Assembly (NCBI GenBank): GCA_033239005.1
Contig: BSQZ01000001.1
Location: 19,846,000 to 19,909,999 of the forward strand
Source of the DNA: Lamellibrachia satsuma
Lineage: Eukaryota; Annelida; Polychaeta; Sabellida; Siboglinidae
Reading direction: 5' to 3'
Length of the DNA stretch: 64,000 nucleotides
Shown here: in pieces, positions 1 to 14,542 of the stretch
How the letters are laid out: each line of letters starts with the position of its first letter
Numbering within the stretch: position 1 is the first letter of the stretch
Notes under the pieces: generated by a model
The model's input: only the letters and a program-made list of their open reading frames with translations
What the model was told of the DNA's origin: nothing
The model's database searches: none
Position numbers and translations under genes: made by a program

Positions 1-1389
1 TCTTTCAATACCCATGGCGGAATGTTGTCCAGTCCAGTGGCTTTATTAACCTTGACCTTTTCAAGTGCTACCTCCGTATCTGTCACGCTGATAATGAACT
101 CAGCTGGCAATGGTTCGTCGGCGTCAAAGATTGGGCGAGAGGACTGCGATCTTGGTAAGTCTTCACACATTGACACAAAGAATCCATTCACAGAGTTGAC
201 CAGGCTGTCCAAATCCCCACCAGTGAATTTATTGGCCCCTGCATCTCATTGCGGCTGCCAGGTGAAGTTCCAAAGATAGGCTTCATGTGTTTCCACCAGT
301 CACGTGTCGATGATTCCTCGAGTGTTGCGATTTTTGATTGGTAAAACTGGTGGCGTAATTTTGGCGCTGTGCGATTCACTAAGTTCCTCAGTCTTTTGGC
401 CTGTTCCATGTCACCAGACATACGAGCACGTTGTCGCTGTCGGAAGCCATATGTCATCAACGGTTTATCTGTGCTATGACGTGACACAGTCTTGTACGAA
501 AAACACGTGCCTAGTAAATAGTCCATGGTTTCCTGGAAGAGATTAAACTGTTCCTCGCACGTAGGCTATATGTACAAATACTCTCATCTGGTATGTGACA
601 GCGCTGATGTGAACATTGCTCGTTCGTTGTTACCCGTGCGCCTGGTAACGATGCTCTGGACCATGCCCGTGTTGAGTGTTGGGAAAACGATGGGACCAGT
701 AACACCATCTTGTGGTCTGATGTTCCCACTCCGTCAAGCACTGTCGGACAACCGTACAAAGGTGACTTGTTAGACCACATTTTGTCTAATATTGCTTGAT
801 TACGTGTGGTTTCCTTAACAAGTTGCTCGTATCCATAATGTGGGCGTAAAAATGAGTCACTGAATTGATTCAAATCTCCACTTAAAATAACACCACAGTC
901 TGGGCTACGCCACAAAACGGCGTCCAAACTAGTTATCATGTACTCCCGCAGCGAGCCTTTATCAGCCCCAGGTGGGTGGTAGATGCACGCCATAATAATA
1001 CACGAGTATTTTCTTGGTAGTTTATTGGGCTTCAATCTAATCCATAGCACTTCGTGCTCATCATCTTCAATATCGTGCAATCGATTATACACCAAGGTCT
1101 CTACCACATAACACGCTACTCCTCCACCTCCTCTCTCCACCCGGTCCTTCCTTTCACACCAGGAACCTGCTAGTCCGACAGATTCCGAAGACATGTAGCT
1201 CTTAAACCAGGTTTCTATGACATTCACGCAGGCAACGTCGTTCATGCGTGCCACCGCGAGCAACTCATCTAATTTCTCAATACTCAGCGACCGAGCGTTG
1301 ACATTTAGAAATCCTGGTAGACTCCACCGCGAACTGTTCGTGAGTCGGCATTCACACCTGATGTTCTGTGTTGTGATACGCTGTGGCAA
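1..1389 (-). mobile_element. Decayed LINE: endonuclease, linker and start of reverse transcriptase
   Basis: Read on the minus strand from 1389 downwards. A 292-codon frame (511-1389) is an endonuclease/exonuclease/phosphatase domain. It shows NARSL near the start, a WxERKDRVERGGGG block, YHPPGAD, SGDLNQF (the GDFN-type motif) and GTSDHK (the SDH catalytic motif). The frame then shifts, and 188-526 carries the endonuclease-RT linker in another frame. At 1-60 the reverse-transcriptase entry motif KATGLDNIPP is readable, so RT continues off the window edge. Domain order is that of CR1/L2/Jockey-type non-LTR elements; the clade is not resolved. The frameshift marks it as a dead copy, and no 5' end is defined. 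Confidence 0.85.
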
Positions 1390-1532
1390 CGAGTGATTAC
1401 TGACCGAATGTTGAGTACACCACTTTCAATACGTGGCATGGTCGTGTTATGCCAGCCTCTTTCCTAGTCCCTCTTTGGTGTTTGTTCTTGTGGCCCTGCT
1501 GACCACAGACAAAGCACGATTCTTGCAAGAAG

Positions 1533-2544
<1,012 letters not shown>

Positions 2545-2886
2545 TTTCTGCCTGTTTATCAGTTGCCCATCTTCATTTCTGTTCCGCTCTCCACTGTTTG
2601 CCCACGGGTGTTTTATTCACAATCATTAGAAACCTTATCACTGATTTCAATCGAAAGAGAACGAAACGAGCCACACCGCTGCGTCATTCTGCGTTTACTT
2701 TCGCATGATCGCCTGATGCGACGTCTCTGGTTGCACATTAAACGCGTCGTGCACGTTTTCGGTGAGAGCGTATCCAGTGCTATGCACCTGTGACACAAGT
2801 GACACCTGCCACAACTACGTACGTCGTCACTCGTAGGTTTACGTCAGTTAAACAGCCAACGGACGGGGCTGTTCTACGGTTACTGT
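2545..2886. other. Unassigned intergenic sequence
   Basis: Mixed-composition sequence between the AT block and the 84-bp array. Short open frames are present on both strands, but no domain, splice structure or RNA gene is visible. Confidence 0.5.
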
Positions 2887-3145
2887 ATGTTACCACAAGG
2901 TCAGTTCCCTGTCATTGACCGGGTCGCTGTCGTCTTACAGGTAAGTCTAGGCCGACAGCCAGGTGACTGTTTGCCACCACAAGGTCAGTTCCCTGTCGTT
3001 GACCGGGTCGCTGTCGTCTTACAGGTAAGTCTACGCCGACAGCCAGGTGACTGTTTGCCACCACAAGGTCAGTTCCCTGTCGTTGGCCAGGTCGCTGCCG
3101 TCTTACAGGTAAGACTAGGCCGACAGCCAGGTGAGTTTGACCTCA
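2887..3145. repeat. 84-bp tandem repeat, three copies
   Basis: The unit beginning CCACAAGGTCAGTTCCCTGT recurs at an 84-bp spacing (2974 to 3058). The period is a multiple of three, so a 28-residue repeat stays open on the plus strand. Each unit contains CTTACAGGTAAG, an acceptor-like and a donor-like splice signal back to back. No gene around it is recognised. Confidence 0.85.
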
Positions 3146-3266
3146 GTTACAGTGTCTCGAGTGGAAGCCGCTGGCGACCGTGTTCAGGTGTACAACGATC
3201 GGGTCAGTGATTAGATCCCCGTCTGTTCTCGTCTTCGTTTTATGAATGGGCGTTTCCTGTCACAAC

Positions 3267-4180
<914 letters not shown>

Positions 4181-5285
4181 CGATGCACGTTCATACGGAC
4201 TGTATACTGTGTTATATGGGAACTGTTGCATGGGATCTTTACTCTTATGATTTGATACAATTTTGAGCATCGCCAAATCTTGCGTTGGTGTTTCCATAAC
4301 GGTCACCAACACGCGTGAAGTTTGAATATATGCTCCGACCAATCTTTTATCATTTGTCACCGTCGTACACGCTAGCGTCAGGACATTCTTAAGTAGACAT
4401 TTCAGTATCGGTACACGTAACACTTAAAATAGATCATGTAGCATTTGACAACCCTACTTGAAGTGGCGTTATTGAGTCTGCTGTCAGTGACATGAGCAGA
4501 CAATGGACGAAGCCTTTTTGTGCATAGGGTTGCAGGTTGCAAGAGTTTGAAAACCCTTTTTCAAACAAGGCTTTGTACTGGAACTGGAACGTCAGTTTTT
4601 AAAGGGATTTCAACTGGTAAGTAGCACAAGTCCATTAAGCTATTACCCCAACTTTGCCAAACGTGCGAGACAGTGACGTATTGCATTGCATTGGTGAACA
4701 TTGCCGTATTGTACTGGATTGCTGGGCAATGACGTAATGTACTGGATTGCTTGGCAATCATAATAACCAGGTGGCCAGATACGTTAAGCTGGTTTAGACC
4801 ACCAACGCTTCGTGGTCGGAAGCGGCTCGTAGAATTTATGCGAACGTAATAACTAACACCAATGTGTGTTTATTTTTATTCCGGAATGAGCGTTTCCTTT
4901 CACCATATGAATATCTGCACAGCATATGAGCTCTTATACCTGATTCATGCGAACTTGCTGTGGTTGTGTTTTTCGTTGATTTGTGAAAGAAAAACTAAAA
5001 ACACACAAATAGTTAAACCAATACAGATTAGATAGTATACTATTGGACCGGTACTAAATGTACCAGGACAGTCAATTTGATCGATTTTATGGCGCCCAAG
5101 GTGATTTGGTCTGGAGCGATATGGTAAGCTAATAAATTTTAATAATCTTTTTTTATACACCCCATTATTGACATTGATAATAGATCAAACTTCAAAGTTA
5201 GCCAGGAAGATATACAGCACAGATGCGTCTGTCTTTATAGGGACTACGCAACAACAATACTATACACGTATGTCATATGATAGCC
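4181..5285. other. Unassigned intergenic sequence
   Basis: No coding region, RNA gene or transposon end identified. A short direct repeat around GTACTGGATTGCT occurs near 4710-4755. Confidence 0.5.
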
Positions 5286-6325
5286 GTGTCGTCGGTTACC
5301 AGTTTTGTCTGTCAGGGGTGATGACACAACCCGCTAATGTGTTCTTCCATGTCGCTCCCTTTATAAAGGGGTGACGCTAGTTACAAGTTTTGTCTGTCAC
5401 GGGTGATGACACAACCCGCTAATGTGTTCTTCCATGTCGCTCCCTTTATAAAGGGGTGACGCTAGTTACAAGTTTTGTCTGTCAGGGGTGATGACACAGC
5501 CCGCTAATATGTTCTTCCATGTCGCTCCCTTTATAAAGGGGTGACGCTAGTTACAAGTTTTGTCTGTCAGGGGTGATGACACAACCCGCTAATGTGTTCT
5601 TCCATGTCGCTCCCTTTATAAAGGGGTGACGCTAGTTAACAGTTTTGTATGTCAGGGGTGATGACACAACCCGCTAATGTGTTCTTCCATGTCGCTCCCT
5701 TTATAAAGGGGTGACGCTAGTTACAAGTTTTGTCTGTCAGGGGTGATGACACAACCCGCTAATGTGTTCTTCCATGTCGCTCCCTTTATAAAGGGGTGAC
5801 GCTAGTTACAAGTTTTGTCTGTCAGGGGTGATGACACAACCCGCTAATGTGTTCTTCCATGTCGCTCCCTTTATAAAGGGGTGACGCTAGTTACAAGTTT
5901 TGTCTGTCAGGGGTGATTACACAACCCGCTAATGTGTTCTTCCATGTCGCTCTCTTTATAAAGGGGTGACGCTAGTTAACAGTTTTGTCTGTCAGGGGTG
6001 ATTACACAACCCGCTAATGTGTTCTTCCATGTCGCTCCCTTTATAAAGGGGTGACGCTAGTTAACAGTTTTGTCTGTCAGGGGTGATTACACAACCCGCT
6101 AATGTGTTCTTCCATGTCGCTCCCTTTATAAAGGGGTGACGCTAGTTACAAGTTTTGTCTGTCAGGGTGATTACACAACCCGCTAATGTGTTCTTCCATG
6201 TCGTCCCCGTTATAAAGGGGTGGCGCTAGTTACAAGTTTTGTCTGTCAGGGGTGATTACACAACCCGCTAATGTGTTCTTCCATGTCGCTCCCTTTATAA
6301 AGAGGTGACGCTAGTTCGTGTACAG
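5286..6325. repeat. 85-bp minisatellite, about 12 copies, each with a TATA-like core
   Basis: The unit beginning GTGACGCTAGTTACAAGTTT recurs every 85 bp (for example 5371 and 5456). Every unit includes CCCTTTATAAAG and GGGTGATKACACAACCCG. The array ends about 400 bp upstream of the GPCR start codon. Confidence 0.95.
6294..6302 (+). promoter_or_regulatory. Last TATA-like motif before the GPCR (speculative promoter)
   Basis: TTTATAAAG in the final 85-bp unit lies 424 bp upstream of the GPCR ATG. It has a TATA-box-like core, but no initiator or transcription evidence supports it and the same motif occurs in all units. Confidence 0.2.
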
Positions 6326-6725
6326 CTGCATCGCCCCGGCTGTTATCCCTTTCCTGTTTCTCCCTATCGCCAGTCTTTTCCCTCCGTTAGACATCATCCT
6401 CCGCCTTTCTTACATCCCTCTTTACGCAGTCCTCCCATCTCAATACTCTTCCAAATGACTAACCTATTCTTGCCCGTTCTCTCGTCCGTCTGTCTGGCCA
6501 TCGCCCCAGCCTAGACTGTCTACGCGTCCGCTACACCAAACGATCACATCCTCAGTGCTATGCTTCTTAATTTGCAGAGACAACGGATAACCCGGCACAT
6601 GGTGGACGAAGCCAGCGCCAAACCCTACATGGTTCTGTCTCAGCGACACCCGAACAGAGGCAACACCCGTGAGCTAACCGGCGACGTCGAACTCTATTCA
6701 GGGTCCTCCTCATCGCGCTGACTGT

Positions 6726-8126
6726 TTGATTTTACAACATATGATGCATGCTTTAGACGACAGCAACAACGACGTGGTGGTGGTGTGGATGACACTCTAC
6801 GTCGTGTGGATCGTCGCATGTCTCGCCAGCAACGGGCTACTGATAGCGAGCATCATCCGACAGAGACGTCAGCTCCGTGACAGCGACGTGACAGTGCTGG
6901 TTCTGTCACTAGTTGTCGCCCAGATGTTGGTTGGCGTTTTCGTCTTGCCCGCGAGCATAGCAGGACTCTTCTACGACGGCTCATATCTTTGTAAACTACA
7001 TCACTACACAGCGCTTGTGTCGTCCGTAACCCGCTCGGCTTCTCTGGTTGGTTTAGTTGTCGTGACTCGAAAGGAGGCTGCCGGAAGTCGGTTCTCCAGC
7101 GACCGGGTGGGTTGCGCCATCGGCGCGGCGTGGCTGGTGGCCCTCGTGTATTCCACGAGAGCGGCTGTTGTCAACAATCTTGTCACGGTGGAAGTCGGAT
7201 CCGTTCGTGTTATCTCATGCACTGTCGAATCTCGCTACAAGGCGATCGACAACTGGTTATCGGCTGTCGATGCAGCTTTTATGTTCCTTGTGCTGTCGAT
7301 CGTCCTATTCTGGGTCTATGTCGTATGCCAGACCCGCAAAGTAAACGCAATTTTCACAGCGACTGAAAACCGCGACAAGGCCCAGACTGGACACCAGATA
7401 GAAGCGGGAGAGTCGAACCACGCCAAAGGCACGGGATCTGGAAGCACTTCTTACGATGTTGGGACAACTAAAGACAGCGGAGATAATAAAGACGGTGGTG
7501 AGTCGAACGACAACTGGGACGCTAACGACTCGAACAACGCCGATGAAGCGAGCGATACGACACATGCGAGTGACGCAGGCAACTCCCGAAATGCGACCAA
7601 CACGAACCAGGCGGATAAAACCGGTGAGTCATTAGACCGGAGCGATAATAGAGGCGGGAGCGACGAGGGACACGTTAGTGAGTCAAACGACACCGGAAAA
7701 GCGAGCGACGCGACACATATGAATGCCGCCAGAGGCGTGACCGACGTTTGCGATGCTAGCGAAACAAGCGACGCGATAAGCGTAGAAAACGTGGGGCAAC
7801 AGGACAGAGGGAGAGACGCGACCGATGCGAACGATAACTTGAACAGCAAACTGCACATGCTCATTGTGATGGTCACGTGCTTCCTGCTCACGACTAGTGC
7901 GCCGTTTGCGTGGCAGGTGGTGAGATTTATCATGGACTATGACATTGTCCGCGACAATTACCGACACATCAACCGCGCCGTGTACCTCTTCAGCTACGCC
8001 AATCCGTGGCTCAATGCACTCATATTGTTATATTATCGCTCGGTTTTCCGCGTGAATCCGACTGCGACACACACAAAAATAAGTTTAACAGAAATATGTC
8101 CAATTGAAGCAGAAACTGCGGCTTAA
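6726..8126 (+). CDS. Orphan rhodopsin-like (class A) GPCR with very long third intracellular loop
   Basis: A single uninterrupted frame of 466 aa with seven hydrophobic segments: TM1 about 18-44 (SNG), TM2 55-83, TM3 89-113, TM4 128-150 (conserved Trp136), TM5 177-202, TM6 376-404 and TM7 416-439 ending SYANPWLN, an NPxxY-type motif. Cys89 at the top of TM3 and Cys165 in the second extracellular loop can form the usual class A disulfide. Intracellular loop 3 (about 205-374) is roughly 170 residues of Asp, Asn, Ser, Thr, Ala and Gly with ASDAT-like echoes. Key class A residues have drifted: the TM2 Asp is Gln (LSLVVAQ), DRY is replaced by VTRKE, and the TM6 CWxP is TTSAP. The ligand is unknown. 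The start is the first Met, giving a short extracellular N-terminus; Met6 and Met7 are alternatives. The last codons and stop lie inside a dispersed repeat. Confidence 0.85.
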   Translation: MILQHMMHALDDSNNDVVVVWMTLYVVWIVACLASNGLLIASIIRQRRQLRDSDVTVLVLSLVVAQMLVGVFVLPASIAGLFYDGSYLCKLHHYTALVSSVTRSASLVGLVVVTRKEAAGSRFSSDRVGCAIGAAWLVALVYSTRAAVVNNLVTVEVGSVRVISCTVESRYKAIDNWLSAVDAAFMFLVLSIVLFWVYVVCQTRKVNAIFTATENRDKAQTGHQIEAGESNHAKGTGSGSTSYDVGTTKDSGDNKDGGESNDNWDANDSNNADEASDTTHASDAGNSRNATNTNQADKTGESLDRSDNRGGSDEGHVSESNDTGKASDATHMNAARGVTDVCDASETSDAISVENVGQQDRGRDATDANDNLNSKLHMLIVMVTCFLLTTSAPFAWQVVRFIMDYDIVRDNYRHINRAVYLFSYANPWLNALILLYYRSVFRVNPTATHTKISLTEICPIEAETAA

Positions 8127-9440
8127 GGTGATAGACCAAAATTGCCGTTCTCATATGCGGATATTACAATATATATAGAACTCTTTGAAAATACTGTGCC
8201 AAAATTTCGTTTAGATTTTGACAGCATGCTAGCATGTTTGCAAAGTTCATAAAACTGGCGCATCTTGCGTTGTGCGTGGGATGCCTAACAACACCATTTT
8301 CTAACCAGTCCGGTGCCCGAGTTCGTGCAGTTGTTATGATCGCTGTCAAACAATGTTAATTACCATCACTTGAAATAATTAGTGCCGTCCTACTTCTACT
8401 CACATTGGCAACAGGATCGGATGGCATGAAACAGGTAATCCGTATGTGTTGACATCCAATCCATCTACCCATAGAGCAACATATGACATACGTATTTCCG
8501 GTACGGGGTGCTCATCTATTCACAATATCATAAAACCGCGCATGTGGTCGAACGGCTTCCGCTTAGTGAGACAACTCAATGTTACTTGTTCGATATGTAC
8601 TTTGACAGATTGTCTGGATTGCTCGTCTTTATGACCACCATTTTTTGAGTTTCCTTTCCTTTGCCTTTCACAAGAAACCGAAAATTTACATATCTCGCTG
8701 TGGAGGATAAACTGACACGAAGCAGCTAATGAACGTGTCAACAAAGCAGACTGTCAACAAAGCAGACTGTCAACAAAGCAGACTGCCAACAAAGCAGACT
8801 GCCAACAAAGCAGACATGTCGTGATTAGACTTATATGATCGGGATTTGAGCAGCATTAATACGTTGAAATATTAGTGGACACTGAAGGGCATTGCTCATA
8901 TATGAAGGTATTCAATTTATACTAAACTTGTTCATCGTGTCAATGACATTCTGGCAGCTGCGGTGAAGAAGTTTCAGAATTTTTGATAGGTCAGTTTTAT
9001 TATAATCAGACATTACATTATTACAAATGCACTAATGCGCTAATGCACTATGGTCTGACCTCTGTTTGATCATCGTACTTTTATTTTCGCAATCGTATGA
9101 CATGCTTGGGTAGGGAAACTAAAGATTGCACGCGTGTATTTCATGGCCTTGCGAATTAACACGCCTGTTCCTATAATGACCGTCCAGTAATACTTGGAGG
9201 TGTGAAGTAACTAAGCTAATTAACGCATCGATCACTGATGAGCACGCGACCTCATAATGCTGAAATCCGGAACCTGGTAAAATGTCTTTTCCTGAGCTAA
9301 CTTGACGTTTGATTGATTGCGATTGCAAGCGACGGATTGGAGAAGTACTGCTCAAAATTGGTTTCATTTTATTGTTGGTATTTACAACAGTCTTACTGTT
9401 ATCTAATCTGCTACAAGACTACAAGAACTAATTGTTGACA
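8117..9440 (+). repeat. Dispersed repeat, copy A (inverted relative to 19.3-20.65 kb)
   Basis: From CTGCGGCTTAAGGTGATAG (8117) to about 9440 the sequence matches the reverse complement of about 19465-20654, with small indels and many substitutions. Shared landmarks include AGACCAAAATTGCCGTTCTC, TTGGCACAGTATTTTCAA (in inverse) and the TTTTATTGTTGGYATTTACA block. It has no coding capacity and its transposon class is unknown. The left edge overlaps the end of the GPCR gene. Confidence 0.8.
8737..8818. repeat. 17-bp tandem repeat, five copies
   Basis: The unit CAACAAAGCAGACTGYC repeats five times. The related inverted copy near 20080 has one unit, so this is a local expansion after the two copies separated. 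Confidence 0.9.
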
Positions 9441-10620
9441 ATAGGTATAAAGACAGTTAAGTGCTATGTCACTTGTGATGTTTGTTGTTCATATTTTATA
9501 ATATATTATAATTATAATAATTATTATATGACTTGTGCCCTAAAGTTACAAATAGTAAAACTTGAAGTGACGTACATACAGCCTCTTTGAAGGTTTATTG
9601 TACTTTAGTGTATACTGATCCAGAAACAGCATGATGACATGTTGTCATCACTGAGCAATGTTTTACAGGACTTTCAAAAATACCCGTCGAAAAAAGTATG
9701 TGACTTTGTTGGCACTATTTCACAAATGTTGCTTGTATGTTAATAGCTATATCTAATCTGCTACAAACATTGTGACACTGTCGCGCAATGGTCGTGTAAT
9801 AATTAATACCATTGGACTATAATAGCCAGTTAACGTGTTTAATTTACTGAATGTATATCGTATACAATACATGCATATATAATTTCATAATCACCAAAAC
9901 AAAGAAAATAAATAATAACCAACTCCTCGCTACACTGCCAACTTAAAAGAAAAATGAAATAACAATGAAAACGATTCACATTATCGCTCGAACGCAGTTC
10001 ACGTGTCGCTCGATAACGATTCACTTATCGCTTGAATATCGTTCACACACTACTTGTGTCACTGGTTCCCAGACAGTCCATCTTTTCCTGTCGCTGAACC
10101 GACCACGCCCTCACACGACGCTCCAGCTCGCCCTCTGCTGCGTGTAAGTCTCTCGGCTATACAGCCCACGCTGGTTGCCAGTCGTTACATCCCAAGCTGG
10201 TTGCCAGTCGTTATATCCCAAGCTGGTTCTGTATGGTACAATTGAACCAAATCACATCGCTGACAGTAAATAATTACCACATACACGTGAATAACAACGC
10301 AATAATAATCATATCCGTTTACCAATTGAATTATATGAAACACGATTACAGGGCGTGTCACCCGCAGCCGCCTTCTCGCGAACTACAATCGATTGACCCC
10401 GGTTAGAACAGTCCCCAGCGTATATATAGTCTACCAGTCAACGATACGCTTCAGTAAACATTACCGGCCTGTTACCTAACATCATGCCCATTTCTAGGAC
10501 TACTGCCTAGCCTGGCTCGACAATAACTATATAACCTTTGTTACGTACGATAGTGTACTTTACCACGACTGCAGCACAGCCACAAAATAAATGTACAATA
10601 TACATTATCGTCACAATATG
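9441..10620. other. Unassigned intergenic sequence with a TATATATA motif near 10420
   Basis: No coding or RNA gene seen. GCGTATATATAGTC near 10418-10431 precedes a short ATG frame of eight codons (about 10483). It resembles a core promoter but nothing downstream supports a gene. Confidence 0.4.
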
Positions 10621-11205
<585 letters not shown>

Positions 11206-11725
11206 ACACTTCGCGAAACCGGCCGCAGCAGCATGTTTACAAAGGAAGGAAGTGAAATAGTTCGTTCAAATGTTAACATAACGGGAATAACACTAATATC
11301 GATTACCAGATAATAGTCGTGCCTGCACACTCGTGACATCATTACCTAAATTTACAGCGATTCGTTGGTGCAACATCGCATGGTTTACCGGTAGGTCGTA
11401 CGGATTTTCTTTCATGATAAGGTCTTAAAGGCATAGAAGACATTCCGTAGGTGTTACATGAAGTTTTTTTCAATACAACGGAAAACAAAACAAAAATGTA
11501 TGCATTTTGGACAAGGCTATTTTTAAATGGTGGGATACGGCCCACTTTTTTTTCAAATGGCGCAAATTATTAAAATATACATTTATCGTATATGAGTGCT
11601 GACACCTAGCGACTACTCTTGGTACATGGTTGTATGGTTAGTCACGTGTTTGAGCAAGGACGGTGCATTCAACACGTCTACAATACCATTAAATAAGCAT
11701 AGATTCACGATTAACAGACCATCAG
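11206..11725. other. Unassigned sequence upstream of LINE copy 1
   Basis: No independent gene seen. The LINE may begin a little upstream of 11726, but no 5' boundary is defined. Confidence 0.4.
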
Positions 11726-14542
11726 TTGAACACTCTTCCGAAAGAATGTTTAAACATCTCTGAAAAAGGTTATAGATGCGTATGTTTAAATGCAAGGAGC
11801 ATAGTAAATAAGAAAAACGAATTAAACATTATGGTAGAAGATATTGACCCTCACATAATTGGTATAACTGAATCATGGGCCAACATAGATATAACAGATG
11901 CTGAATTAGGACTGACAGGATATGTAATGTTTAGGAAAGATCGAATAGGAAGAAGGGGCGGGGGAGTTATTTTATATGTTAAAGAATCTATTCAGGCTTA
12001 TGAAATAAAACTAGAAAGGGAAGCAGATTGCGATGAAGCTGTTTGGTGCAAAATTGTTTCAGGAAATTCAAAATTAACTATTGGATTAGTTTACCGAAGT
12101 CCAAACAATCGAAGAGGACAACACAAAAATTAAAAAAACGCTATAAAGGAAGTTAGTAAAGGGGAGTGTATCATAATGGGAGATTTTAACCATGGACACA
12201 TACAATGGAATTCTCTACAGAGCACAGGGATTGACCAACAATTTCTATTTTTAATCCAGGATAGCTTTCTTACTCAGCACGTACTAGAACCAACCAGGGG
12301 AGAAAATGTATTAGATATAGTTTTGTCATCACAAAAAGAATTAGTGGACAATGTAAAAATATTTGAACCATTTGGTAATAGTGATCATAATCAAATACAT
12401 TTTGACATCAATGTAAAATCAGAAAGTAAAAATAAGAAAACGTACAAGAGAAACTTCCACAAAGGTAACTACAAAGATATGAGAAAATACTTAGCAAAGC
12501 TAGATTGGAATAACATGCTGATGAATAAGACCGCAATTGAATGTTGGAATATTTTAAAATATTAAATTGAGAGTATCATCGATAAATGTGTTCCCTTCCA
12601 AAAACAAGGAAAACGGTGTAGAAAGAAACACTTGTCAAAAGAGGCAATTAGAAAAATAATGCTAAAACAAATTATGTGGAGGGTTTATAAGCGTATTAGA
12701 AAGGAAGAAGACTATGCAGAATACAAAGAGGCACTTAATGCAGCTACAACTGAAATCAGACAATCTAAAAGAAGCTATGAGCAAAAACTAGCATGTAACA
12801 TAAAAAATTACAGCAAGAGTTTTTATGCATATGTCAGGAGTAAACAAAACGTACAAGACAAGGTTGGACCTCTAGAAGACAGTGCTGGAAATATAATATC
12901 ACAGGGGTTTTTAATGGCGGAAGACCTAAATGGTTACTTCAGTTCAGTGTTTACCAAAGAAGATATTAGTTCATTACCAGTTGCTGATGCTAAATTTCAG
13001 GGGGCTAAATCTTACTATTTAGGTCCGTTAGTTGTAACTCCAGAATTGGTAGCTAAGAAAATAAAGGCAATGAAGGATAACAAATCACCGGGAGTGGATG
13101 GGATTCCTCCAAAATTACTAATGGAAACAGTAGAACAAATCAGAATACCACTTGCAAGAGTATTCAACTTGTCATTAAAAGAGGGAGTTGTTCCGTTTGA
13201 ATGGAAAGAAGCAAACATCATACCATTATTTAAAAAGGGTTCGAGAAATAAGTCAGAGAATTACAGACCAGTGAGTTTAACGTCAGTGATTTGTAAATTA
13301 TTAGAAAGGTTAATTAAAGACCATATGGTGGACTTCCTCGTTAAGCATAAATTATTAAATTCATCTCAACATGGATTCCTTAAAGCGAGGTCATGCTTAA
13401 CAAATATGTTATGTTTTTTGGAAGAAATCACTAAGTGGATAGACGTGGGATCGCCAGTAGATATTATCTACTTAGATTTTCAGAAAGCTTTTGACAAAGT
13501 GCCACATCAAAGATTACTACCTAAATTAAAAGCCCATGGTATCGGGGATAGCATAACTGACTGGACAGAACAATGGCTGACTGACAGAAGACAACGAGTT
13601 GTAGTAGATGGAGAAGTTTCAAATTGGAAATCGGTTTTGAGTGGGGTACCTCAAGGACCAGTATTAGGACCTATATTATTCTTAATTTATATCAATGACT
13701 TGGACGACAGTATAACAAGTAACATATTCAAATTTGCGGATGACTCAAAACTGTTTAGAAAGGTTAATACTGATGGTGATAAACAACATTTACAAAACGA
13801 TCTAGACAGATTAGTGAAATGGTCTGAGAAATGGCAGATGCTGTTCAATTTTGGGAAATGTAAATGCCTACATACAGGACATGGGAACTTGAATGTAAAC
13901 TATAAAATGGGAGATACTGTTCTGGGTAGTACTGTAAAAGAAAAGGACTTAGGAGTTACAATAAGCGCTGATATGAAAGTTTCAGAGCAGTGTGGTATTG
14001 CAGCTTCAAAGGGTAATCAAATTCTTGGATTGATTAGAAGAAACATAACATACAAGGGAAAAAAGTTAATTATACCTCTTTATAAAGCAATGTTTAGACC
14101 TCATTTAGAATACTGTATACAAGCATGGAGACCATATCGTAAGAAGGATATAGATACGCTTGAACGCATACAAAGGAGAGCAACTAAAATGATTCCAGAA
14201 CTTAGAGACCTTAGTTATGAAGAACGCCTGAAAGAATGTGGTTTAACAACTCTAGAGACAAGGAGGTTAAGAGGAGATCAGATTGAAGTTTTTAAGATAT
14301 TGAATGGGTATGAAAATATTGATAGAAATATGTTTTTCTCACTCAAGTAGGATAGCAGAACTAGAGGACATGAGGTAAAATTAGTAAAGGATCAATGTAG
14401 ATTGGACATCAGGAAGCACTCGTTCTAACAGAGGACAATAAATGAATGGAACAAATTGTCTACAGATTGTGTAACTGCTAGCAGCGTAAATATGTTTAAA
14501 AACAAGGTTGACACATGTCTCAGGAGGGCGGGTTATAAGTAG
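11726..14542 (+). mobile_element. LINE copy 1 (CR1-like): endonuclease plus reverse transcriptase, killed only by nonsense codons
   Basis: One reading frame runs from 11726 to a terminal TAG at 14540. It is broken only by in-frame stops at 12131 (TAA), 12563 (TAA), 14348 (TAG) and 14426 (TAA). The endonuclease shows NARSIVNKK, ITESWA, RRGGGV, MGDFNH and NSDHNQ. RT begins around 12632 and shows NKSPGVDGIPP, YRPVSLTS, a YLDFQKAFDKVPH palm motif with the first catalytic Asp, SGVPQGPVLGP, and the catalytic FADD at 13733-13744. The C-terminal thumb follows (LEYCIQAWRPY, LERIQRRATK). The lack of frameshifts suggests inactivation by point mutation. The family matches the CR1-like elements common in marine invertebrates. 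Confidence 0.9.

Noticed and set aside
7451..7933. 160-codon minus-strand frame opposite the GPCR
   Set aside because: Shadow of the low-complexity GPCR loop. The sense frame has seven membrane segments and class A features.
12131..14428. Reassigned UAA/UAG codons in the LINE
   Set aside because: The CLCA gene ends at an ordinary stop, and the GPCR frame is open to its own TAA. An alternative code is not needed; nonsense decay is simpler.
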